From: BPGL01 sp035463115
GTDB lineage: Bacteria > Actinomycetota > UBA4738 > HRBIN12
DNA length: 64,000 bases
Direction: 5' to 3'
Assembly: GCA_035463115.1 (NCBI GenBank)
Contig: DATHTO010000139.1
Location: 1-64,000 of the forward strand
The position numbers and the translations under genes are program-made. Positions 58,051 through 64,000 of the stretch are shown piece after piece. The notes below the pieces were generated by a model, which saw nothing but the letters and a program-made list of their open reading frames with translations, was not told the DNA's origin and did no database searches. The first letter of the stretch is position 1, and each line of letters opens with the position of its first letter.

Positions 58051-58830
58051 TCAGGACAGCCGTCGGGCGATCGTGAGGAAGCCGGTGTGGCCGATCATGC
58101 GGTGGTCCGGGCGGACGCTCCGTTCCGCGACGTGCCAGCCTCGCCGCATCACCTCGAACGTCTCGAGGTGCACGAAGCCGTGGGACGGCAGCGCGAGGAC
58201 GAGCTGCTGCACCTGGATCGTCGTCGGCAGGTACGCGCAGCACACGGCGCCCGCCTCGAGCACCCCGTGGAGCGCGTCGAGCGGCGCCCACGGTTCCGGG
58301 AGATCGAGGACGGCTCGGTCGAAGCGTTCCTCCGACCCGCCGATCCCGGCGAGATCACCGAGCCGCAGCTCCAGATGGTCGGGGAGCTTCCCGAAGAACG
58401 CCTCGACGTTCTCGATCGCGCGATCCCGGTGCTCCGGCCGCTGCTCGTACGAGACCACCCGCCCGTCGGCGCCCACCGCACGGCACAGCGCGATCGTCAG
58501 GGCGCCCGACCCCGTCCCCGCCTCGACGACGCGCGCGCCGGGATGGATGTCGGCGTACGTCACGATCGGCCCGAGGTCCTTCGGGTACACGACCTGCGCG
58601 CCGCGCGGCATCTTCAGCACGTAGTCGGCGAAGCGCGGGCGGAACGCGAGCAGGACCATGCCGGCCGAGGTCTCGAACCGTGTGCCCTCGGCCCGACCCA
58701 GGACCTCGTCGTGCGCCAGCGAGCCGGAGTGGGTGTGGAACGTGCCGCCGGCCTGGAGCTTCACGAGGTACTGGCGGTCCCGCTGATCGACGAAGAGGAC
58801 GCGCTCCCCCGCCTCGAAGGGGGCCCCCAT
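58051..58830 (-). CDS. trmI: tRNA (adenine-58-N1)-methyltransferase TrmI
   Basis: A 259-residue methyltransferase. Its N-terminal domain (GERVLFVDQRDRQYLVKLQAGGTFHTHSG) is the TrmI beta-barrel. The Rossmann part begins VVEAGTGSGALTIAL with the SAM-binding loop, and DLPEPWAPLDAL is the catalytic-site motif. It makes m1A58 in the T-loop of tRNAs. The same position next to mpa occurs in mycobacteria (Rv2118c). It lies 3 bases after the ttuA stop, in one operon with ttuA and ttuB. Confidence 0.93.
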   Translation of the reverse strand: MGAPFEAGERVLFVDQRDRQYLVKLQAGGTFHTHSGSLAHDEVLGRAEGTRFETSAGMVLLAFRPRFADYVLKMPRGAQVVYPKDLGPIVTYADIHPGARVVEAGTGSGALTIALCRAVGADGRVVSYEQRPEHRDRAIENVEAFFGKLPDHLELRLGDLAGIGGSEERFDRAVLDLPEPWAPLDALHGVLEAGAVCCAYLPTTIQVQQLVLALPSHGFVHLETFEVMRRGWHVAERSVRPDHRMIGHTGFLTIARRLS

Positions 58831-58833
58831 CGC

Positions 58834-59859
58834 TCAGCGCGCCTCGACGCCGTAGAGCTCCGCCGGGAGCACCTCGTCGGCGAGCTCCTCGGCCTCCTGC
58901 CGCTCGTTCCCGCGCCCCCCGGCTCCGTCGGACCCGTCGCGCTGCGGCTCGGGCGTGACGAGCCGCCGCCCGAGGATCTGGGCTTGCGCACGACAGAACG
59001 CGCAGAAGCGCCCGGTGGTCGGCTGCCCGCACGAGGCGCACGTCGTGAGCTCGGCGTCGTCGGCCGCCGTGAAGAGCGCCCGGCCGCGATCGAGGTACCC
59101 GAACAGGAACTGCGACTTCGTGCCGGGCGACGTCGACTCGATCGCGTTCATCGCGTCCTTGTACCGGAGCTGGGTGTTGCCGGCGACGAGCGGACACTCC
59201 TCGACGACGTAGTCGATGCCGCGCAGGAACGCGTACGCCGCCGTCTCGAGCTCCGAGAGGCGGAAGAGCGGCTTGACCTTCTTCACCATGCCGTCCTTCG
59301 CCGGCAGCACGGGCGACTGCCGCGCGATGTACTCGGTCTGCCACCGGAGCGTGTTGCCCAGCAGGGTCGCCGCCTCGTCGTCCAGGTTGTGCCCGGTGGC
59401 GATCACGTCGTAGCCGCGGTCGAGGGCTGCCCTGTTGAACACGTATCGCTTCGACAGGCCGCAGACGGCGCACGTCGAACGCGAGCCCTTCCGGCCCGCG
59501 GTCGGGATGTCGAACCCGTAGTCCTCGGCGAGGTCGACCACGTGGAGGGTCGCGTTCCGGCTCGCCGCGAAGGCGCGGGTGACCTCGGCGGACCGGTCGG
59601 AGTAGCTGCCGATCCCGAGGCCCAGGTACAGCCCGTCGGCGGCGAAGCCGAGGTCGAGGAGCGTGTCCCACAGGGCGAGAGAGTCCTTGCCGCCCGAGAC
59701 GGCGACGAGGACCCGTTCGTCGGCATCCAGCATGTGCCACTTCGCGATCGCTCGCTCGACCTGCCCGCGGAACACGTGCTCGAAGCATGCCCGGCAGTAG
59801 CCGGCGTTGTGTCGCCGCACCTCGATCACCGCCGGCGCGCCGCAGCGCGTGCATCTCAT
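58834..59859 (-). CDS. ttuA: tRNA-5-methyluridine(54) 2-sulfurtransferase TtuA
   Basis: A 341-residue enzyme that replaces the 2-oxygen of T54 with sulfur. N-terminal zinc finger C3-xx-C6 and C22-xx-C25; PP-loop SGGKDS at 55-60; [4Fe-4S]-type cysteines C130, C133 (STCAVCG) and C222 (EECPL), at the same numbers as in Thermus thermophilus TtuA from memory. A second zinc finger (CASCGQPTTGRFCAFC) lies near 270-290. The end is a variable acidic tail. It begins inside the ttuB stop codon (ATGA). The ribosome site is the GGAGG in the ttuB Gly-Gly codons. Confidence 0.9.
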   Translation of the reverse strand: MRCTRCGAPAVIEVRRHNAGYCRACFEHVFRGQVERAIAKWHMLDADERVLVAVSGGKDSLALWDTLLDLGFAADGLYLGLGIGSYSDRSAEVTRAFAASRNATLHVVDLAEDYGFDIPTAGRKGSRSTCAVCGLSKRYVFNRAALDRGYDVIATGHNLDDEAATLLGNTLRWQTEYIARQSPVLPAKDGMVKKVKPLFRLSELETAAYAFLRGIDYVVEECPLVAGNTQLRYKDAMNAIESTSPGTKSQFLFGYLDRGRALFTAADDAELTTCASCGQPTTGRFCAFCRAQAQILGRRLVTPEPQRDGSDGAGGRGNERQEAEELADEVLPAELYGVEAR

Positions 59860-60059
59860 CGCTCCGCGCCTCCGCTGATCACCGGTCGGATCTCGATCTC
59901 CTCGCCGTCGTCGACGCGGGTCTCACGCGTGACGAGCTCCCCTGCACGGATCACGAGGACGGTGTCGGGGTTCACGCCGAGCTCGGCCAGCACGTCGCGC
60001 ACGGCGCGGCCGCCCGCGACGTCGACCTCGCGGTCGGGGTTCCGGAGCCTGACCTTCAC
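59856..60059 (-). CDS. ttuB: Ubiquitin-like sulfur carrier TtuB
   Basis: A 67-residue beta-grasp protein (ThiS/MoaD/ubiquitin-like). It begins VRLRNPDREVDVAGG and ends VDDGEEIEIRPVISGGAER. The Gly-Gly that would carry the thiocarboxylate is not the C-terminus: Ala-Glu-Arg follow. Such proteins are usually active only when Gly-Gly is terminal. It provides sulfur to TtuA. A TAGCCT box lies six bases before the GTG at 60059. Its last three codons overlap the start region of ttuA. Confidence 0.85.
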   Translation of the reverse strand: MKVRLRNPDREVDVAGGRAVRDVLAELGVNPDTVLVIRAGELVTRETRVDDGEEIEIRPVISGGAER

Positions 60060-60065
60060 CGGCTC

Positions 60066-60071
60066 AGGCTA
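60066..60071 (-). promoter_or_regulatory. -10 box of ttuB-ttuA-trmI (leaderless type)
   Basis: TAGCCT on the minus strand, exactly six bases before the ttuB GTG. It would give one leaderless message for the three genes. Confidence 0.55.
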
Positions 60072-60155
60072 GCGCAGCCGCCCGGACCGCCGACGCACGG
60101 CGCGTGCGACCGCGACCCTCGCCCCCGCACCGGGCCGATCCGCAGGACCCGCGGA

Positions 60156-61259
60156 TCACGGGAGGTCGTCGACGGGCAGCGGACGCGTTCCGAGCGTCAC
60201 CTGCACGGTCTCTCGCTCGCCGTCGGAGCGCACGACGACGACGTCGACGACGTCCCCGGGACGAAGGTCCGCGAGGACCTCCTGGAGCCTGACCGAGGTA
60301 TCGATCTCGCGTCCGTCGATCTCGAGGATCACGTCGCCCTGTTCGATCCCGGCTTCTTCGGCGGGGCCGTCACCGGTGGTTCCGAGGACGACGACGCCGT
60401 CCTCCACCGGCAGGTCGAGCTCGAACGCGACGTCGGCATCGTTGTCGCGCGTCGAGACGCCGAGGTACGCGGCCGCGGCGAGCGGCTCCTCGATCGACTC
60501 CTCGATGACGGGCTTCGCCCGGTCGATCGGGATCGCGAAGCCGATGTTCTCCGCGCCGTCGTTGCCGGCCGTGTTGATGCCGATGACCCGGCCCTGCATG
60601 TCGACGAGGGGGCCGCCGGAGTTCCCGGGATTGATCGCGGCGTCGGTCTGGATCACGCTCGGATACGTCCGGACGCCCTCGGGGCACGCCGATTCGGGGC
60701 ACCCGGGATCCTGCGCCTGGATCGTGCGGTCCAGCGACGACACGATGCCGGTCGTCACGGTCGGGCCTCCTTCGAGCCCCAGGGCGTAGCCGAGCGCGAC
60801 GACGCGTTGACCGAGGCGCACCGCGGTCGAGTCGGCCAGCGCGACGGTCGGCAGGGACGCGTCGGGCACATCGAGGACCGCGAGGTCGTTCTCGCAGTCG
60901 CCGCCGATCACCCGTGCGTCGAAGCGCTCGGGCCGCTCGTCCGACGACGAGACGATGATCCGCGAGGCCCCTTCGATCACGTGGCAGTTCGTCACGACCA
61001 CACCGTCGGCGACCACGAAGCCGGTCCCCACGCCCTGGCCTTCGGTGAAATCGGCGCGGAACACGTCGGTCGTCACGCTGACGACCGACGGGAGCACCCG
61101 GTCCACGACGGCGGCCACGGGTTCGCGGCTCTTCGGGATCGGTTGGGAGCTCGACCGCAGCGACGTGCCGCTGGGCGACCCGGACGTCGCGCCGAAGTCC
61201 ACGGAGCACGACGCGGCCGCGAGCGCGATCACGGCGGCGAGCAGGATGGTCCGGCGCAT
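60156..61259 (-). CDS. HtrA/DegP-type serine protease, lipoprotein
   Basis: A 367-residue exported protease. A signal peptide ends in a lipobox (ALAAASC), predicting a lipid-anchored protein on the outer face of the membrane; Lnt is encoded in this window. The catalytic triad is in TNCHVIEG (His), ENDLAVL (Asp) and GNSGGP (Ser). A PDZ domain (about 270-360) has GDGPAEEAGIEQGDVILEIDG. ATG 61259 is preceded by GTGGAGGACCC. It degrades misfolded envelope proteins, or acts as a chaperone. Confidence 0.92.
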   Translation of the reverse strand: MRRTILLAAVIALAAASCSVDFGATSGSPSGTSLRSSSQPIPKSREPVAAVVDRVLPSVVSVTTDVFRADFTEGQGVGTGFVVADGVVVTNCHVIEGASRIIVSSSDERPERFDARVIGGDCENDLAVLDVPDASLPTVALADSTAVRLGQRVVALGYALGLEGGPTVTTGIVSSLDRTIQAQDPGCPESACPEGVRTYPSVIQTDAAINPGNSGGPLVDMQGRVIGINTAGNDGAENIGFAIPIDRAKPVIEESIEEPLAAAAYLGVSTRDNDADVAFELDLPVEDGVVVLGTTGDGPAEEAGIEQGDVILEIDGREIDTSVRLQEVLADLRPGDVVDVVVVRSDGERETVQVTLGTRPLPVDDLP

Positions 61260-61408
61260 CGGGTCCTCCACGGGTCGTCACGACGGGAGCGGGAACACGC
61301 CCGTCATTCGACGGTACCCGTTCCGGGGTTCGCCGATGCGGCCCGAGGACGTGCAGACGTCGAGGGCGGCCTCCTGGAGGCCCCCTCGACGCCGGACGAC
61401 GGAGCGGC

Positions 61409-62599
61409 TCAGCCCGCCTGCGCGGCGAGGGAGGCCGCCGGTCGCTCCTTCCGCGGATCGACGAAGGGGATCGCCGCCGTGCTTCCGGTCAGGTGCTCTC
61501 CGTCCTCGGTCTCGATGTCGAGCGTGGTCCCGGGCTCCGACAGCTCGATCGGGACCCAGACGTAGCCGATGTTCTTCTTCAACCCGGGCGACCAGACCGC
61601 GTCGGTCATGTGCCCGACGCGCGTGCCGTCCTTCGACACGGACCAGTACTCGGACATCTCGGCGCGCAGCTCGTCGCCGTCGAGCTCGATCCCCACGAGC
61701 TTGCGGTCGACACCCTTCGCGCGGAGCTCCTCGAGCGCGGCCTTGCCGATGTAGTCCTGTGGCTGCTCCTCGACGAGGCGCTCCAGGCCCATGACGTGGA
61801 ACGGCGTGTCCGTGAGCCGGATGTCGGACCCGTAGTTGAAGATCCCGGCCTCGATCCGGCGCGCCTCGCACGGCGCGATCGGACGGATGCCGAACTCCTC
61901 GCCGGCGTTCGCGATGGCGTTCCAGAGGTCGTCGCCGCGGGACCCGTCGAGGAGGTTCACCTCGAAGCCGGGGATCGCGGTCCAGCCGGTCCGGCTGATG
62001 ACGACCGGGATCCCGTCGATCTCGAACTCGTCGCACCAGTAGTACTTGATGTCGTAGATCGCGTCGCCCACGAGCTTCGCGAGCGTCTTCCCCGAGTCGG
62101 GCCCCTGCACCTGCATCGGATGCACGTCCGGAAGCGAGACCTCGACGTCGAGGCCGCTCGTGGCGGCCACGCCCAGCGCGTAGAGCCCCGCGTCGGAATC
62201 GGCGAGCTGCATCCACCACGTGTTCTCGCGGACGTGCAGGAGCACGGGGTCGTTCACGATGCCGCCGTCGGGACCCGTGACGAGCATGTACTTGCCCTGC
62301 TTCACCGCACACTTCGTGAGATCGCGACACGTGATCATGTCGATCAGACGGTCGGCGTCGGGCCCGGCGATCTGCACGGTCCGCTCGACCCCGACGTCCC
62401 ACATCGTGACGGCGTCGTTCAGCGCCCAGTACTCGACCTCGGGGTCGTCGTAGTAGCCCGGCAGGTACATGTGGTTGTAGATGTCGTACGCGGTGCAGCC
62501 CGCGCGCAACGTCGCCTTGAAGAAGGGCGACTGCCGGTACCAGGGCCCGAAGTACAACGTGGCGCTCTTCGCGAGCATCTCCGGCCGTTCGTTCACCAT
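61409..62599 (-). CDS. DmdA-like aminomethyltransferase, paralogue 1
   Basis: A 396-residue GcvT-family folate-dependent demethylase. It shares YNHMYLPGYYDDPEVEYWALNDAVTMWDVGVERTV with DmdA, and NDPVLLHVRENTWWMQLADSDAGL, IQGPDS-like QVQGPDSGKTL and SRTGWTAIPGFEV. DmdA demethylates dimethylsulfoniopropionate and passes the methyl group to tetrahydrofolate; related clades act on other onium compounds, so the substrate is uncertain. ATG 62599 has GGGGAG upstream. Two operator-like repeats lie before it. It is a divergent copy of the next gene. Confidence 0.85.
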   Translation of the reverse strand: MVNERPEMLAKSATLYFGPWYRQSPFFKATLRAGCTAYDIYNHMYLPGYYDDPEVEYWALNDAVTMWDVGVERTVQIAGPDADRLIDMITCRDLTKCAVKQGKYMLVTGPDGGIVNDPVLLHVRENTWWMQLADSDAGLYALGVAATSGLDVEVSLPDVHPMQVQGPDSGKTLAKLVGDAIYDIKYYWCDEFEIDGIPVVISRTGWTAIPGFEVNLLDGSRGDDLWNAIANAGEEFGIRPIAPCEARRIEAGIFNYGSDIRLTDTPFHVMGLERLVEEQPQDYIGKAALEELRAKGVDRKLVGIELDGDELRAEMSEYWSVSKDGTRVGHMTDAVWSPGLKKNIGYVWVPIELSEPGTTLDIETEDGEHLTGSTAAIPFVDPRKERPAASLAAQAG

Positions 62600-62651
62600 C
62601 TCCGCGCTCCCCTGTCCGTCGTCGTGACGCACGGACGCGCCCCGACCCGAG

Positions 62652-62667
62652 CTGAATCATCGTTCAA
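62652..62667. promoter_or_regulatory. Operator-like inverted repeat 1
   Basis: CTGAATCATCGTTCAA, an imperfect repeat with TGAA-N6-TTCA symmetry, in the 227-base gap between the two DmdA-like genes. It is centred 66 bases from a second copy, close to six DNA turns. Confidence 0.45.
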
Positions 62668-62717
62668 CCGACCGGCCCAGCGCAAGTCGAGATCGCGGCC
62701 AGCTCCTCCGGCGATGG

Positions 62718-62733
62718 CTGAACGGTGGTTCAG
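62718..62733. promoter_or_regulatory. Operator-like inverted repeat 2
   Basis: CTGAACGGTGGTTCAG, a perfect 6-bp inverted repeat with a 4-base spacer (the flanking G and C make it 7). The pair of repeats lies upstream of paralogue 1 and would suit a dimeric repressor of the TetR or GntR type. Confidence 0.5.
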
Positions 62734-62780
62734 CGTACGCGCGCCAGGCGCGGTGGAACCGGAGGCGGCTCCTGACGTGA

Positions 62781-62807
62781 CGAGGGCGCCCCTGGAGGGC
62801 GCCCTCG
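62781..62807 (-). terminator. Hairpin terminator after paralogue 2
   Basis: CGAGGGCGCC and GGCGCCCTCG, a perfect 10-bp stem with a 7-base loop, 19 bases after the paralogue 2 stop on the minus strand. There is no T run. Confidence 0.6.
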
Positions 62808-62826
62808 CTGCCGGAACCGCGATCCG

Positions 62827-63987
62827 TCAGGAAACGGGGATCTGCTTGCTCGGGTCGACGAACGGCATCGGGACCACCGTCGCGTTCCGCGTTCCCCATT
62901 CGGTCTCGACGGTGACCTGCTGGCCCTCGTTCGAGCGATCGACGGGGAGCCAGCAGAAGCCGATGTTCTGGCCGAGACGGGGCGAATGGATCGCCGACGT
63001 GACCTTCCCGACGCGGGCGCCGTCGATCAGCGCCGGCCACTTCACGTTGTTCAGCGCCGGGAACGGGTCGCCGTCGAAGGTGACGCCGTTGATCTTCTTC
63101 GAGACGCCCTGCTCCTTGATCCGTGCGTAGGCCGCGATCGAGATGCAGGCGTCCTCGCTCACGGTGTCGAGGTCGACGAGCCGGTCGAGCCCCAGCTCGA
63201 AGGCGTTCTCCTGGTACGTCATGTCGGCGCCCCAGTTGAAGATGGCGCCCTCGATCCGTCGGATGTCGCTGGGACCGGTCGGCTTGATGTTGAACTCCTG
63301 GCCGGCCTCCATGATCGCCTCGTAGACGTCGACGCCACGCGACGTGTCGGTCGTGTACACCTCGTAGCCGACCTCCGACGTCCATCCCGTGCGCGTCACG
63401 ACGACGGGCACGCCGGCGATCTTCGCCTCGGTCCAGAAGTAGTACTTGAGGTCGAGGATGCTCTCGCCGAGCAGCTTCACCATGAGGTCCTTCGACTTCG
63501 GCCCCTGGACCTGCAGCGGAGCGACGTCGGCTTCCTGGATCGTCACGTCGAGATCCGGGTAGGCGTTCTTCAACCCACGAGCGAAGAGCAGGGCGTCGCT
63601 CGACGCGAGCGCGAACCAGAACGTGTTCTCGTCCATCCGGGTCAGGACGGGGTCGTTGATGATGCCGCCGTCGCTGTCGCAGATGAGGACGTACTTCGCC
63701 TGGCCGACGGCGCACTTCGAGAGGTCGCGCGGCGTGAGCAGCTGCGCGAACCGGAAGCCGTCGGGGCCGCTGATCTCGAGGCACCGCTCGACCGAGACGT
63801 CCCAGAGCGTCACGTCGTTCAAGAGGGCGTCGAACTCGTTCTCGAACGAGTCGAAGCGGATCGGGAAGTACATGTGGTTGTAGACCGTGAAGCCCTTCGG
63901 TCCGTACCTCTGCGTGGCCTCGTAGTAGGGCGTCCGTCGGTTCCGGGCGCCACGCTGCACGAGGCTCATGTCGAACGGCTCAGCCAT
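62827..63987 (-). CDS. DmdA-like aminomethyltransferase, paralogue 2
   Basis: A 386-residue GcvT-family protein. It shows YNHMYFPIRFDSFENEFDALLNDVTLWDVSVER, LTPRDLSKCAVGQAKYVLICDSDGGIINDPVL, LQVQGPKSKDLMVKLLGE and VTRTGWTSEVGYEVY, the DmdA-type folate-binding barrel, and a C-terminal beta domain ending in VVPMPFVDPSKQIPVS. GGAG precedes the ATG at 63987. It lies before paralogue 1 in the same direction, with a terminator between. It may have a substrate different from paralogue 1. Confidence 0.85.
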   Translation of the reverse strand: MAEPFDMSLVQRGARNRRTPYYEATQRYGPKGFTVYNHMYFPIRFDSFENEFDALLNDVTLWDVSVERCLEISGPDGFRFAQLLTPRDLSKCAVGQAKYVLICDSDGGIINDPVLTRMDENTFWFALASSDALLFARGLKNAYPDLDVTIQEADVAPLQVQGPKSKDLMVKLLGESILDLKYYFWTEAKIAGVPVVVTRTGWTSEVGYEVYTTDTSRGVDVYEAIMEAGQEFNIKPTGPSDIRRIEGAIFNWGADMTYQENAFELGLDRLVDLDTVSEDACISIAAYARIKEQGVSKKINGVTFDGDPFPALNNVKWPALIDGARVGKVTSAIHSPRLGQNIGFCWLPVDRSNEGQQVTVETEWGTRNATVVPMPFVDPSKQIPVS

Positions 63988-64000
63988 GCACCACTCCTCT

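Overview
The window is one stretch of high-GC chromosome from a member of the Actinomycetota. The evidence is a complete Pup-proteasome locus (mpa, dop, pup, prcB, prcA, pafA, pafB, pafC), a GarA-type FHA gene beside two MerR regulators and a DUF151 gene, an Lnt-Ppm1 fusion next to DUF4193, and long runs in the same order as the Mycobacterium tuberculosis chromosome. Those runs correspond to the Rv1691-Rv1713 block, the Rv1827-Rv1830 block, and the helY-tat-paf-prc-pup-dop-mpa-trmI block. The neighbours differ enough that this is not a mycobacterium. A deep lineage (Acidimicrobiia, Thermoleophilia or Nitriliruptoria-like) is plausible but cannot be fixed from the sequence alone.

Layout. 1-680: 3' end of 23S rRNA, 5S rRNA and a hairpin terminator. 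744-7136: TPR protein, metallo-hydrolase, short SSB-like protein, DUF1015, HAD phosphatase, phasin-like protein, tlyA, nadK. 7231-16988: recN, pyrG, Nudix, ald, xerD, a DksA-type zinc finger protein, deoB, deoA and an M50-like membrane protein that has lost its zinc-binding histidines. 17038-25229: trpS, scpA, scpB, rluB, aroH, tyrA, aroA, cmk, der and tRNA-Pro. 25233-31316: pgsA, zinc-ribbon/FHA (GarA-like), MerR, D,D-carboxypeptidase, hpt, DUF151, a CAP-domain protein, a second MerR and a PD-(D/E)XK-like protein. 31399-38165 is the least conserved part: DUF1801 protein, a decayed glyoxalase-family pseudogene, lnt-ppm1, DUF4193, a candidate structured small RNA, and an amidohydrolase that overlaps a short stand-alone reverse transcriptase, divergent from an Lrp regulator. 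38221-50771: cysS, pepP, two lipid kinases, helY, an esterase, the tat genes, pafC and pafB. 50818-57893: the Pup-proteasome genes. 58051-60059: trmI, ttuA and ttuB, a set for modifying the tRNA T-loop. 60156-63987: an HtrA protease and two DmdA-like methyltransferases.

How the genes work together. Most are core functions: chromosome segregation and repair (scpAB, xerD, recN), translation (trpS, cysS, tRNA-Pro, der, rluB, tlyA), aromatic amino acid synthesis (aroH, tyrA, aroA), nucleotide metabolism (pyrG, cmk, hpt, deoA, deoB), protein export and envelope (tat, lnt-ppm1, carboxypeptidase), and tagged proteolysis. Many genes overlap by 1-4 bases (ATGA or GTGA), implying translational coupling.

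The most notable items are the reverse transcriptase gene with its Shine-Dalgarno in a hairpin, the TtuA/TtuB/TrmI operon with a TtuB whose Gly-Gly is followed by three residues, the candidate small RNA at 35128-35240, and a recurrent TAnnnT box 5-10 bases before start codons that points to widespread leaderless mRNAs. All functional calls come from reading motifs and gene order; no database search was possible.
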